NCBI GenBank assembly: GCA_963691655.1
Contig: OY829329.1
Location: forward strand, 14,708,708-14,772,707
Length of the DNA: 64,000 bases
Origin: Toxonevra muliebris
Taxonomy: Eukaryota > Arthropoda > Insecta > Diptera > Pallopteridae
Reading direction: 5' to 3'
Shown: positions 46,866-58,764 of the stretch, piece after piece
Numbering within the stretch: position 1 is the first letter of the stretch
Layout: the number at the start of each line of letters is the position of its first letter
Notes under the pieces: generated by a model
The model's input: only the letters and a program-made list of their open reading frames with translations
The model's database searches: none
Told to the model about the DNA's origin: nothing
Made by a program: the position numbers and the translations under genes

Positions 46866-48116
46866 ACATGGATTTTGCTACCAACTACCAAGCAGGTTTA
46901 TAATTGCAACCCTGGAACTCAGACTGATTTAAAAAAAAAAAGAAAGGATATTGCCTCAATACTGAATTGAGGTTGAGTGTCAATACCGAACCAATGTAAG
47001 TTTGCAGTTCTTGCTTATCTAATCTTCAGTAGAGAGGTTTAAAGCGCAGAGTTGTATTTAACAACACATGGTTGTATTTTATTTTTGATATGTATTTACA
47101 AATATGATCGCGAAGTTTTTTACTTTAAAATATGAAATATTTCGAAAGAAATAAAAAAGAAATACAAATCAAGATCTGATGGAAACGCTATCAAGCACTA
47201 GTAGGTCCAGAAATTTCCGAATGGGTTGAAGGTTTTAATTTTTTCGTGCCTTCAAAATTTGTTTTTGATTCATAATCATAACAAACGATCAGTCGTATAA
47301 AATTTTAATCGGTAAGAGGGGGCGAGGGGTAGGGTTAACCCCAAAACCCACTCCTAGGTTTGGCTAGTACTGTGAAATGAATTTTTCTAGGCAAGGTATT
47401 ACTTAATGGTACACTGTAGCATCTCAGAAAGTATACCCACTTTTTTGAATTGACTTAAAAATATTTTTTGTGTTTATTAAAATTTGTAATTAAAATTTAA
47501 CTATGCCACCAGAAATTCCTAAAAACCATTCATGAATTAGATTACCTATTTTCTTTTTATTTCCAACATTTATGACATCAAAAAAATAAACAAAAAATAT
47601 TTTATATTTGTTCCACAACAAAGTTGGTATTTAAAATTCAATTCAACAGCAACGGAAAACTGTACCAAGGTTATCTCTCTGTATCTCTCTCTCTCTTTCT
47701 ATCTTTCAATGTGTCGTTAACCATTACCAAACCTATCGAATTCCAATGAGACCTGCAATACTTTCATTGTTTCCTTATGTTAAATACGTCAAAATAGCAA
47801 TTGTTTTGCCAACAATCTGACAATAAAATCCGGCACGTATAAATGTGTAGAAAGAGAAAAAGACATTGAAATTGAAAAATCTGTGTGTTTTTTCTCTGGC
47901 ACAAATCTCACATTACAAAAATCAATTTAATTTTCAATATCCTGGTAACAATACGTAATACGTGACCTTTTCATCTCTTTGACTTAGACATATGTAGATA
48001 ATGTGGAAATAGAATAAAAAAAAAAAACAGTAAAACGATTTTATTGTAGTTTAACCTAGTTAGCGTTACACTCATATGTTTAATTAGAAAGTAGAAATAT
48101 TAGACATGGTAGTATG
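46866..48116. other. Spacer carrying dispersed repeat copy 2
   Basis: Positions 47226-47390 match 17430-17600 in the same orientation (TTTTAATTTTTTCGTGCC, TTTTTGATTCATAATCAT, AACGATCAGTCGTATAAAAT, a G-rich tract). They end in GGCTAGTACTG, possibly an element terminus. A CT run is at 47673-47703. The rest is unique-looking, with no gene. Confidence 0.5.
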
Positions 48117-48296
48117 TTAACCCTTTCAAACCCAAATAAAGATTTTGTAAAAAATCCAGTTATTCCATTTGCATTATTCATCAAAATGGCAACAATAATG
48201 TCAGACATCAGTCCCATTTTTTTTTTGTTTAAATAAAGAACGAAAACGTTTAACTATTTTTAGGTTCTACCCGCATAAATGTGTTGGTAGGGTTAA
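48117..48296. mobile_element. 180-bp TTAA MITE, family E, copy 1
   Basis: Opens TTAACCCTTTCAAACCCAAA. The right end in reverse is TTAACCCTACCAACACATTT, with TTAA at 48293-48296. It is homologous along its length to 59,234-59,420 in the same orientation (AAATAAAGATTTTGT, TTCATCAAAATGGC, GAACGAAAACGTTTAACT, CCGCATAAAT). piggyBac-like by ends only. Confidence 0.7.
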
Positions 48297-48849
48297 ATCA
48301 ATGCAGCTAATATGGAAACACCGCATCCAGAGGGGAAACGGGACTGCCCTAAAATATATTTTGAAACCTATTAGGTTAGTGAGAGCTTATCACTCTATCA
48401 GCTTTACCAAGTTCTTACGGAGTAATGACAATTTTATTATAGGTGTCGACTGGACATGGCTTAAATCCCATGCAAAAATATACCAAAAACTAGTTGCTAT
48501 TAATAACACAGGCCTGTGGAGTTTTAAATAATCCACAACAGTTAATAGTTTTCCATAAGAAACCGAATCGAAATGAATAACTTTTCTAATACGTCAAAAT
48601 TTCGAGAAAAGGGCAAAAAAAATGGAAATAAATTCTTGTCTATCAAAATATTATTTTTGATAATTTTTAGAATTAATTTTTTCGTTTTTGAATAAGAATT
48701 TTTCCAAATTCCGATGATTTTAACTCATTTTGGCGTGGGACCAGTTTCTATGATCCGATTTTCAAAACACTATTTGCACATGTCTTCAATAAGAAATTTT
48801 AGCATTGTAGTCTGAAGTCAAATTATCTCCTTCTGCTGCCCTCTGAATT
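48297..48849. other. Unique-looking DNA with an unassigned 76-codon frame
   Basis: A frame at 48301-48531 (+) starts five bases after the MITE and has fairly balanced composition (WKHRIQRGNGTALKY, IIGVDWTWLKSHAK). I recognise no domain, and frames of this size are expected by chance here. The rest is AT-rich. Confidence 0.4.
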
Positions 48850-51025
48850 CAATTTGACTAGTCTGAGTACAGGCAGTGATGCCTTCTGTGTTCAATTTGA
48901 CTAATCTGAATTCAAATTGATGCCTTCTAAGTTCAATTTAACTATCAGAATTCAAATTGATGCCTTCTGAATTCAATTTGATTAGTCTGAATTCAAATTA
49001 TCTCCTTGTGAATTTAATTTAACTAGTCGGAATCCAAACTGCCGCCTTTTGAATTTAATTTGACTAGTCGGAATTCAATTTGACTCCTCTGAATTCAAAT
49101 TGATGCCTTCTAAGTTAAATTTGACTATCTGAATTCAAATTGTTGCCTTTTGAATTCAATTTGACTAGTCTGAATTCAAATTATCTCCTTTTGAATTCAA
49201 TTTGACTCATCTGAATTCAAATTGCCGCCTTTTGAATTCAATTTGACTAGTCTGAATTCAAACTGTCGTCTTTCCAATTCAATTGGACTCGTCTGAGTTC
49301 AAATTATCTCCTTCTGAATTCAATTTGACTAGTCTGAATTCAAATTGTTGCCTTTGAATTCAATTTGACCAGTCTGAATTCAAATTGTCGTCTTTCCAAT
49401 TCAATTTTACTAATCTGAAATCAAATTGTAGCCTTTTAAATTCAATTTGACTAGTCTGAATTAAAATTATCTCCTTGTGAATTCAATTTGACTAGTTTGA
49501 ATTCAAAATATCGCCTTCTGAATTCAGTTTGACTAGTCTGATTTCAAATTTTCGCCTTTCCAATTCAATTTGACTACTCTGAATTCAAATTGTCGTTTGT
49601 TGAATTCAATTTGACTAATCTGAATTCAAATTGATGCCTTCTAAGTTAAATTTGACTATCTGAATTCAAATTATCTTTTGTTGAATTCAATTTGACTAAT
49701 CTGAATTCAAATTGATGCCTTCTAAGTTAAATTTGACTATCTGAATTCAAATTGATGCCTTCTAAGTTAAATTTGACTATCTGAATTCAAATTGTTGCCT
49801 TTTGAATTCAATCTGACTAGTCTGAATTCAAATTATCTCCTTTTGAATTCAATTTGACTAGGCTGAATTCAAACTGTCGCCTTTTAAATTCAATTGGACT
49901 CGTCTGAGTTCAAATTATCTCCTTCTGAATTCAATTTGACTAGTCTGAATTCAAATTGTTGCCTTTGAATTCAATTTGACTCATCTGAATTCAAATTGCC
50001 GCCTTTTGAATTCAATTTGACTCCTCTGAATTCAAATTTTCGTTTGTTGAATTCAATTTGACTAATCTGAATTCAAATTGATGCCTTCTAAGTTAAATTT
50101 GACTATCTGAATTCAAATTGTTGCCTTTTGAATTCAATTTGACTAGTCTGAATTCAAATTATCTCCTTTTGAATTCAATTTGACTAGTCTGAATTCAAAT
50201 TGCCGCCTTTTAAGTTAAATTTGACTATCTGAATTCAAATTGTTGCCTTTTGAATTCAATTTGACTAGTCGGAATTCAAATTGCCGCCTTTTGAATTCAA
50301 TTTGACTCATCTGAATTCAAATTGCCGCCTTTTGAATTCAATTTGACTCCTCTGAATTCAAATTATCGTTTGTTAAATTCAATTTGACTAATCTGAATTC
50401 AAATTGATGCCTTTTAAGTTAAATTTGACTATATGAATTCAAATTGCCGCCTTTTGAATTCAATTTGACTATCTGAATTCAAATTATCGCCTTTTGAATT
50501 CAATTTGACTCTTCTGAATTCAAATTATCTTTTGTTGAATTCAATTTGACTAATCTGAATTCAAATTGATGCCTTCTAAGTTAAATTTGACTATCTGAAT
50601 TCAAATTGTTGCCTTTTGAATTCAATTTGACTAGTCTGAATTCAAATTATCTCCTTCTGAATTCAATTTGCCTAGTCTGAATTCAAAATATCGCCTTCTG
50701 AATTCAGTTTGACTAGTCTGAATTCAAATTTTCGCCTTTCCAATTCAATTTGACTACTCTGAATTCAAATTGTCGCCTTCTGAATTCAATTTGACTAGTC
50801 TGAATTCAAATTATCTCCTTCTGCATTCAATTTGACCAGTTTGAAATAAAATTAGCGTCTTTTGAATTAAATGTGACTGTCCAAATTCAAATTAGAACCA
50901 TCTGAATTCAATTTGGCTAGTCTGAATGCAAACTGTCTCCTTCCAAATTCAATTTTCTAATCTGAACTTCAACTTTTGCTTTTTGAATTCAATTCAACTA
51001 GGCTGAGTTCAAATTTCTCCTGGTA
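48850..51025. repeat. ~41-bp GAATTC/ACTAGT satellite
   Basis: About 50 units of GAATTCAATTTGACTAGTCT plus GAATTCAAATTGTCGCCTTT. Each unit has two GAATTC sites and a central GACTAGTC palindrome, so it is nearly a dyad. A higher-order combination recurs at 49597, 49689, 50040 and 50525: a GTTTGTTGAATTC unit, then a GATGCCTTCTAAGTTAAATT unit, then a TTGTTGCCTTTTGAATTC unit. The edges (after about 50860) are more diverged. Confidence 0.92.
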
Positions 51026-53035
51026 TTAACCCATATCTATTCAACTTATGAGCCACTTCTTCTATATTTACAAAGTAAATGTAAACCTTACATTTATATG
51101 CCTGTGCCTATAAATTATACTGACGGCAAACACATTTACGATCTACTAAATTTCATATTCGTTTACCCACTGCTTACATTAAATCACCCTAATAAAAGTA
51201 GATGTAACTTCAATGACGCTCTCTCTTACATATGAGTGAAAGTAAAAGTGCAATACCGAATACATTCACCCATACGTTTCAAGGTTGTAGGAGTAACTTT
51301 CTTATCAATTCACATACATGTATGTATACTACATACATATTTATTTAGTATTTTAATTTATTTAATATTTTTATTATCTCATTTATTTTAACGTTTCTGT
51401 TTGTGCAGGTATGTATTTGATTTTTTTTTCTTTTTTTTTGAAAATGCATATAGTATGTTCTTTGTGACTTTATGAAATTATCAAAATTTATGACTCATAA
51501 AAAATTAGTTAAGAATTTTCATCGTGTCCTTACATACATAAAATATACGCAGGTAAATGTTTTTATGCATATTTGTTAGCTAAAAAGTAAAGAGAATAAA
51601 ACTGGCGAAGCTTTTATCATATTTAACATAAATAAATAAAAACATTTTTTATTATTTTATTAGCATATGGAAGAAGTTTCAAGTTTAATCTGTTGCCTTC
51701 ATGCATAAAAAGTAAGGAGAAGGATGAGAAACTCCAAACCATGACTACAACATTGTAATAAATATCAAGCGCCCTAGCATGTAATATACAAAGATTTCAT
51801 AAGAGAGTTGAGAGAGTTTACCGCTCACTCAATGGAAACTAAAGTCTCTGATTTGGTCAATTGAAAGTCTATTGCAGGAAATTTTCTCACTCTTTGCATA
51901 TTGAGAGAAATTTATGCTCATTCTACCGGAACTAACGATTATGATTGGTTAGTTGAAAGCAAAGTGTGGGGAATTTTTTTATATGCGTCTAATGAATGCA
52001 GGAGCGATAGAAAGTAGAAAAAATTTTAATACAACAACCATCGCTTAAGATTCCTGTAAAAGCAAAAAGATAGAAAGAAGTAATTGCCCTCATCATCAGA
52101 ATTGCATATTACTCACGCTTCTAATCTTCAAATAAACGCTTATGTCATGCATAATTGTTATGACATTGTAAAAGTTAATCACGTTTTCTCATTTTAACCG
52201 CAACGCAACAAAATAATAAATATATAAATAAATCATGAAAGAAACAACCACGCGAATACTATATTAAACATACGTGAAATGATACATTCTAAATATTTAT
52301 GCTATTTTTTCTATTTTTTTGTATTTGTTGCCTTCATATATTAAAGCAAATTGAAAGCAATCTTGACATCTATGGGATATTAGATTTTCTACCACCGGCT
52401 TTTATGAGGGTTTCTTAGAGTTTTTTTTTTTTTGTTTTTCTGTTTCTGAAACGCAATATCGCTTACAAAAAATAATAATATACAAAAGTGATGTTACAGA
52501 AAAAAAAAATAAAAAACAAAATACCACAAGCTACTGAACTCTTAATTTTCTTAACACGTACGCGGCGTATAAAATAGAAGAAGAGCGTAGTAGTAAAAAA
52601 TAAAAGTAAACGTAGATATCTACACACCACTTAAATATATTTTCCATACTCATGCATGTTTGAAAGTTACACCCTCACATTTTCAGTGGTTGCAAAGAAA
52701 AAGTGTCACATATACATACACACTTAATAGGAATAGGGAATCTGCTTTTTCTTGTATGCAAGTCAGTGTTTCCTGCATAGTTTTTTGCTCCCTACGTAAT
52801 TACTTCAATAGTTTGTTTTACATTTCATAGTTTACTTATTAATAGTAGCAATATTTAAAATAAAAAAAAATATTATTTAGCAAAAAACACATGAGTTAAT
52901 AATGTGCGGGAGGATTCCATGCAACAATTTTTAAGTAAATGTATTGTATAACGCTGTACCAAATAGGTTTAGTTAGTTAGTTCATTGCTTAGAGTGTTGC
53001 ATACTTTTAGGCATAAGCTTAATTTAGTTATTGCT
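51026..53035. other. Unique-looking AT-rich DNA
   Basis: No gene. GAGAG words near 51787-51812, CATA/TATG words near 51310, A/T runs near 51422 and 52425, and a GGCGTATAAAATAG word near 52563 that resembles a TATA box without supporting context. Confidence 0.5.
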
Positions 53036-53039
53036 TTTG

Positions 53040-53480
53040 ATAAACTTAGAATGTTTCGACTAAAAAGGATCCAAAAATGACCTAAAACCCTTTTTGATCA
53101 AAATTTCAACTAAACATAGATGGCGCTCCAGTACAAGAAAAAATTTAACTTTCCCTTAACCAACAGATTGCGCTCTAATATAAGAAAAAACTTGGCTCCC
53201 TCTGAGTTTTCTACATTTTGTATTGAAATCGTCTTTTCACGCTTTTAGATCAACTTAATCGGCCAGTCTATAAAAGTCGGTCCAGTACAAGGAAAAATTC
53301 AACACTCTCCTGATTTTTCTTACTTTTGGTCCGAAGCCCCTTTTGGAACACCATTAAGATCAAATATGAATAGCGCTTCAATGCAAGAAAAAATTCAACT
53401 CCCTCTAAATTTTGCATTGAAATTGTCTTTTCAGATGTTAGCTCAAAATAGAGCCAAAAAACGAGTTTCTTAGGTCAAAA
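53040..53480. repeat. ~110-130-bp imperfect repeat
   Basis: Three to four related segments carry GCGCTCCAGTACAAGAAAAA, ATTCAACTCCCTCT, TTTTGCATTGAAATTGTCTT and TTCAGATGTTAGCTCAA (near 53120, 53170, 53280, 53370). Copies are diverged, with uneven spacing. Confidence 0.6.
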
Positions 53481-53787
53481 ACCCGAACCAACGAAACAAA
53501 ATTTAAACACAATAATTTTTGAAAAAAATATTTTTACAAATTTCAACAAAATAATTTTTGTAAAAAATATTTTTAAACATGTTCATAAAGCTCAAAATGT
53601 TGAAAACAAAAAAAGTGTCAATCATCTTGAATTTCCCCCCTGGTTTTCCTCTTCTTAACACACTGCCATAATGGGTCTTACTAAGTCTCCTTTATGTTGC
53701 TTTTATATCGCCACTCTAGAGGGAGCTAACAAAATTTTTTTTGGCAACAATGAATAAATTTTTGACAGATAAAAAAATGTCAGATGA

Positions 53788-53949
53788 TTTCGCTTAGAAT
53801 TGCAATATTTCATTTTAAGTTTCACTGGAAAAAAATTAACATGGAGACAAGAAAACGCAAAAGCTACTGAGAAAGAGTCGGTAAAAATTCCACCGCCGCC
53901 ATCATATCAAGAGATTCGGTTCGTTACTCTTTCCCCAGTGGCGACTTGA
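53788..53949 (+). other. Short open frame with a PPxY-like motif
   Basis: A 53-codon stop-to-stop frame ends SVKIPPPPSYQEIRFVTLSP then VAT and a stop at 53949. Its 3' half is G+C-richer than the surroundings, and PPSY matches the PPxY motif bound by WW domains. There is no ATG of note and only a weak acceptor (TTTTAAG near 53819). CAGTGGCGACTTGAGTG at 53937 also resembles a hAT end. It could be a terminal exon or an element fragment; confidence is low. Confidence 0.2.
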
Positions 53950-53999
53950 GTGTGGTTCTGGTGAAGAAAATTTAAAAACTTATGAAGATTCGTATATAT

Positions 54000-54920
54000 T
54001 AGTAGAATCGTTTTTGAAAATTTGATGAGGAGGGCTTCATGGGTGAAGCATTTTATTTCCCTATTTTTTTGCTTTTCTATACGAATTATAAAATTTTAGG
54101 AGTCTTAGATAAAAATTTTTTTTATAAAAATTTAAATTTTTCGTTTTTGAAAATTTGATAAATTTTTACATTTTTACACGAATTATGCATTTTTATGAGT
54201 TTTGGGTAAAAAATTGTTTTTCAAAAAATCAAAATTTTTGGTTTTTGAAAAATTGATAAGGGGGTTTGTGGGTTAAACATTTTTTTTCTATTTTTTTTTT
54301 TGGTTTTCTACACAAATTTTAGGAGTTTGGGATGAAAAAAAATTTTTCATAAAATTGAAATTGTTGGTTTTTGAAAATTTGATAGGGGCCCCCTTATGAA
54401 TAAAATTTTTTTTTCTATTTTTTTTGCTTTTCTATACGAATTATGCAATTTTAGTAGTTTTGGAAGAACAAAATTTTTTATGAAAATTTTAATTTTTCGT
54501 TTTTGAAAATTTGATAGGGGGGCCTCATGGAAGGAAAAATTTTTTTTTATTTTTTTTTTACTTTTCTACACGAATTATGCATTTTTATGAGTTTTGGGTG
54601 AAAATTTGTTTTTCAAAAAATTTAAATTTTGGGTTTTTGAAAAATTGATAAGGGTTAAGTTTATGGGTTAAAATTAATTTCCAATTTTTTTTTTGCTTTT
54701 CTACACAAATTATTAATTTTTAGGAGTTTTGGATGAAAAAAAATTTTTCATAAAATTTAAATTTTTGGTTTTTGAAAATTTTTTAATTTTTTTTGCTTTT
54801 TTATATGAATTTTGTGATTTTTCATAAAATTTAAATTGTGGTAGATCTTCGTTTTTGAAAATTTGATCAGGTTTTTGATAAGGGTTCATAGATGAAATTT
54901 TATTTTATTTTTTTTTTTTT
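54000..54920 (+). repeat. ~130-bp tandem repeat, plus array
   Basis: About seven units of TTTTTGAAAATTTGATAAGG, GGCCTCATGGGTGAAAA, T runs, TGCTTTTCTACACGAATTAT, GCATTTTTAGGAGTTTTGG and ATGAAAAAAAATTTTTCAT. It is the reverse complement of the 31.74-32.74 kb array, with similar degeneration. Confidence 0.88.
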
Positions 54921-55083
54921 CTACAGCTCCATAACTATGTTTTTTCAACCTTTAATAAAGGCAAACAAATCAATATAGAGGCATGAAATTTGGTGCCATG
55001 ATTGTGGAGGTTCTAAGTAATCATAATTTCTGTACGAAAGGTTTATATCAAGCCACATTAAAATTCGGGCATCAAAGGGTTAA
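54921..55083 (-). mobile_element. Truncated family D TTAA element
   Basis: Matches the first ~170 bp of 15827-16350 in reverse: TTCAACCTTTAATAAAGG, AATCAATATAGAGGCATGAA, ATTGTGGAGGTTCTAAG, then ATTCGGGCATCAAAGGGTTA, ending in TTAA at 55080-55083. The other half is missing and is replaced by the 130-bp array, which runs straight into it. Confidence 0.65.
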
Positions 55084-55500
55084 CTGCAATAATAAATTTC
55101 GCGTTCCCCTCCAAGTGATGTGTTCAGATAGAAGTTTTCATTATTATTTGATTTATTAGTCACAATTTCAGCATTTGTAATTTACATCATTCAATCTTTG
55201 TTTTACACGGTTACGTTATAAGCGAAAATTACTGTATGTACTTGCAATTTTTATTATTTATTATTAAATTTTAATAATCACTGCAATTTAACACACACAA
55301 AAAAAACACACACACACAAAGAAACTATGAAAGGAAAATTATTTTTAAAATATTAGCAAACAAATTAATCAAAAACTCCGAATGCAAATACCACAAATAT
55401 AGCACAAACACATACACAGAAAAAAACGCCAGTCAGCCAGGATTGGCACATCTGTTTCCACCAAGAAAAAAAATTTGCTAAATTTTTCAATTTAAATTAG
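55084..55500. other. AT-rich flank of the candidate exon
   Basis: CA run near 55305-55318 and CACA words near 55408. The last 25 bases (TTGCTAAATTTTTCAATTTA then AATTAG) supply a branch-point-like CTAAAT and an acceptor for the exon at 55501. Confidence 0.5.
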
Positions 55501-55565
55501 CTTACAAATGGCATCATCACTACCCAACGGGCCCGATTGTCAGCAGATCGCGTGAGGAGTATAAG
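55501..55565 (+). CDS. Candidate 65-nt internal coding exon, gene unknown
   Basis: Seen: a branch-like GCTAAAT 24 bases before ATTAG, then 65 nt, then GTAAGC with exon end TATAAG, a very good donor. The frame opens with the last two bases of a split codon and reads YK then WHHHYPTGPIVSRSREEYK, ending on a codon boundary. G+C is far above the surroundings and the peptide is not low-complexity. I do not recognise the protein. It could belong to the same + strand gene as the leader-like exon at 3.4 kb, which would make most of the window one intron; that link is speculation. The frame also stays open downstream to about 55665. Confidence 0.35.
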
Positions 55566-55669
55566 GTAAGCACTTGTTGTTTTTGTTTTGTTAACGAACA
55601 CTTGCTGCCGAAAAGCAATCGTTTCCCAATCAAACGACGCCAAGATCTTCGTAATTTAAAATAGTAAAA

Positions 55670-55818
55670 CTGCTGACGCAAAGATTTCGTGAGAGGTCTT
55701 TTGAAGCATTTCGAAAAGAAGAAGAAGAAGAAGAATATTGTAGAGCAGGGCAGTGGAAAAAAGCGAACGGGCTGCTGACGCAAATATCTCCTGAGCAGTC
55801 TTTCGAAGCATTCCATAA
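55670..55818. repeat. Direct repeat of ~48 bp next to the candidate exon
   Basis: GCTGACGCAAAGATTTCGTG then AGAGGTCTTTTGAAGCATTT (from 55670) recurs as GCTGACGCAAATATCTCCTG then AGCAGTCTTTCGAAGCATTC (from 55771), about 101 bp apart. Between them lies AAGAAGAAGAAGAAGAA. The minus strand is open in all three frames across it, so none is compelling. Confidence 0.7.
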
Positions 55819-57185
55819 GGAGCGTACACCGGAGTGCTTTTTTCCAATGACATGCAATGTTAAAAACGTAATGGTGTGTCATACGGAGAGGAAGCGCCTA
55901 CAGCTGACTTATCAGCATTTCGAAAGTCCTTTTGGAGTGCCTTTTTCCCCGTTGGGTACATACGCACACACACATACTCACACACAAGAAGAGAAAAAAA
56001 ATTACTTTGAAAATCTGCTGGTGACTAATTACTTTAGGTTTTTAATTTAAAAAAAAAAACACACACACAAAAAATTAATTAATTCTCTTTTCTGGTGAAT
56101 TTTATATTTGCAATATAAAATAATAAGCCTAATTTATGTTAGCAATTATGGCGGGCTTTAATTTAAAATTCGACACAATATGGTGTACTTAACAACAACA
56201 GCAACAACAAAGAGAAATATAAATTACCAATTGGTTTTCAAAAATTTATTGTTTGGTATTGGTATTAGCTGAATGGTTGGGTAAATTAAAACAAAAAAAA
56301 ATATGTTTATAAATATTTAATAAAAAAGTGAAATTAATATCACATTAGAAGCTTAGCGGATTAACTTTCATTAGTTTGTCTATTAGGTGCACCAGCACAA
56401 AGAGAGTTGCTAGTTGTATGTAGTTTTATTTCTATTTAAATATTTAATTAAGTATATCATTACTGTAGTTTTTTTACAAGTAAATATTGATTGAAAAAAT
56501 ATATCAACCCTTGCTTACAATTGGCCAATCAAAATTGTTAATTTCTGTTGAGAGAGAGTGTATTTGAAAATGAAAAAAGAGAGAAAATATTGCACGGTAT
56601 GATTTCAATTGACTAATCATTGTCATTAACTAACACTGAGTGGCAGTGAAATTCATTCATTTAGGGACGAACGAAGGTGGACTTTTGGGGACTTAAGTCC
56701 ATTTCGGTCTGCTGTTTGAACAAGGAACTTCAAAAATTCATCCAAAATACATTTATAAATTTTTTCTAACAGTAATTACGGCTTAGCATTTACATACATA
56801 CTATACATACTAACCTTGAAATTGCCTTTAGATAATTTAAAAATATTGTATTTCATCTGACTTTAAGGTCACGTGAACAGAGATACTTTTTTGGAAGGTG
56901 TTTTTGAATTGAAAACCAACAAAAAATAGTAAAATTAATGGTTTTGCAAATGAAATGAGAAAATCACCTAGATTAAATAAGAAACTTGAAGCAGAAATTA
57001 AAACCTCACAGGTCCTTATATAATTTTAAGAGGCTACAGCTGACCAAACTTTTGTAACAAAAAACATATGGAGAAATAAGAAAAATTCCGAAAAAAATTC
57101 ATGTGTTCCTTATTTCGCTGTTTTTAACTTATAATAATTCCTGAAATAATGTGGTGAATACTTATTGTTCATGATATGTCGCAGA
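55819..57185. other. Unique-looking DNA
   Basis: CA runs near 55966-55986 and 56060-56069, a CAACAACAGCAACAACAA run near 56192, GAGAGAGAG near 56549, and AT-rich remainder. No gene is supported. Confidence 0.5.
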
Positions 57186-57189
57186 AATA

Positions 57190-57945
57190 TTTTTATCGCC
57201 TTATTTTCTCAGGGTGTGCCAAAAACTAATACACCCTTTAAAACTCAGAAATAAATTTCTTTCTTTTCTTGATGTGGCGTAGAAATGTTTTTAATTTTCT
57301 TTACACCTGGTCACCTTATTTTCTCGGGGTAAACCAAAAACACTTCACCCTAAAAAAATTCAGAAAGAAATTTCTCTTTTTTCTTGATGTGGCGTAGAAA
57401 TATTTTTTTTTTTACACCTGGTCACCTTATTTTCTCAAGGTTAGCCAAAAAGTACTACACCCTCTAAAATTCAGAAAGAAATTTTTTTCCTTTCTTTACA
57501 CCTGGTCACCCTAGTTTCTCGAGGTTAGCCAAAAAGTATTGCGCTCTTTACAATTCAGAAACAAATTTCTTTCTTTTGTTGATATGGCGTTAAAATGTTT
57601 TTTATTTTTTACACCTGGTCTCCTTATTTTCTCCGGGCAAATCAAAAACTTCTTCACTCTCAAAAAATTCAGAAACAAATTTCTCTCTTTTCTTGATGTG
57701 GCTTAGAAATATTTTTAATTTTTTTACACCTGGTCACCTTATATTCTTGAGGTTAGGCAAAAAGTATTACACCCTTTAAAATTCAAAAGCAAATTTCTTT
57801 CTTTTGTTGATGTGGCGTTGAAATATTTTATATTTTTTTACACCTGGTCACTCTTTTTTTTGGAAGCAAACCAAAAACTACTTCACCCTCAAAAATTTCA
57901 GAAAGAAATTCCTTGTTTTTTTGATGTGGATTGGGTAAATTTTTT
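57190..57945 (+). repeat. ~110-bp tandem repeat, first block
   Basis: About seven units: TTTCTTTCTTTTCTTGATGT, GGCGTAGAAATATTTTT, TTTACACCTGGTCACCTTAT, TTTCTCGAGGTTAGCC, AAAAAGTACTACACCCTCTA and AAATTCAGAAAGAAA. CTGGTCACC positions (57308, 57419, 57507, 57615, 57729, 57843) give a period of about 88-114 bp. Confidence 0.88.
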
Positions 57946-57954
57946 GAATAACAA

Positions 57955-58165
57955 GAAGACTGAGTTCTGAGTTCTTATCAGAAAAACACTGGATTTCAAC
58001 CTGAACACTGAGCTTTAACCTAAAAGATACCGTGCTACAGGCAGATAGAAACTAAGCCAGTCATGAGTTTCATTAGGCTTCAGTTTAAAAGATTCTAGGA
58101 TTTACACCGAGCCTCAGTTAGAAAGGTACTAGGTTTCAGTGTCAAAAGTCTAAGCTTCAGTCTTA
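57955..58165 (+). repeat. ~25-35-bp GCTTCAGTTTAAAAGA minisatellite
   Basis: Short degenerate units: TGAGCTTTAACCTAAAAGAT, GGCTTCAGTTTAAAAGATTC, GAGCCTCAGTTAGAAAGG, GTTTCAGTGTCAAAAGTC, GCTTCAGTCTTAAAGACATT. Six or seven copies separate the first 110-bp block from the first SINE-like copy. Confidence 0.65.
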
Positions 58166-58258
58166 AAGACATTGAGCTCCGATCGGCATAAATTAACACG
58201 TATGAATGAGACTTACATTTTTATGCCTTATATGAAAAGTATAGAGGAAAGCTTTTCT

Positions 58259-58410
58259 TGGGTAGTTTTTACTTTTGAAGATTTGCCATTTCCAGTCAAG
58301 AGATGTCAAGAGAAGTCAAGAGGTGCTAAGCAGAAAAATTGTTATTTTTTAATTTTTTTGACTGTGCTGAGTTTCGAATCCAGGTACCTTGCAGGGCAGT
58401 CCAGCATGAA
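58259..58410 (-). mobile_element. SINE-like element, copy 1 (minus)
   Basis: Homologous to 58765-58915: TTGCCATTTCCAGTCAAGAG, GGTGCTAAGCAGAAAAATTG, TTTTTTTGACTGTGCTGAG, TTTCGAATCCAGG. On the minus strand CCTGGATTCGAAACTC is a Pol III B-box-like word. The A-box region is degraded. Confidence 0.5.
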
Positions 58411-58750
58411 AATTCTTTCTTTTCTTGATGTAGCGTAGAAATGCTTTTAATTTTTTTTTAAGCTGGTCACCTTATTTTCTCTAGGTTAGCCTAAAACTAT
58501 CACACCTTCTAAAATTCAGAAACAAATTTCTTTCTTTTCTTGAAGTGGCGTAGAAATATTTTTTTTATATACCTGGTCACCTTATTTTCTCGGGGTAAAC
58601 CAAAAACTACTTCACTTTCAAAAAATTCAGAAAGAAATTTCTTTCTTTTCTTATAGACAAATTTTTATTTTTTTTTTCACTTGGTCACCTTATTTTCTCG
58701 GGGTAGGCCAAAAATTACTACACCCCAAGAAACATTTCACTTAATTTTTT
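58411..58750 (+). repeat. ~110-bp tandem repeat, second block
   Basis: Three more units of the 57.2-57.9 kb repeat (CTGGTCACCTTATTTTCT near 58465, 58574, 58680), in the same orientation, resuming directly after the SINE-like copy. Confidence 0.85.
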
Positions 58751-58764
58751 AAGTGGGTACTAAA

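Noticed and set aside
48301..48531. 76-codon plus-strand frame after the family E MITE
   Set aside because: Composition is ordinary but there is no recognised domain, no splice context, and the length is expected by chance in 64 kb.
52563..52576. TATA-box-like GGCGTATAAAATAG
   Set aside because: No initiator, leader or transcript evidence nearby; TATAAA words are frequent in DNA this rich in A+T.
55520..55882. 120-codon minus-strand frame and two overlapping ones
   Set aside because: All three minus frames are open because of a duplicated 48-bp word and a GAA run. The plus-strand splice-bounded exon at 55501 is the better explanation for local coding character.
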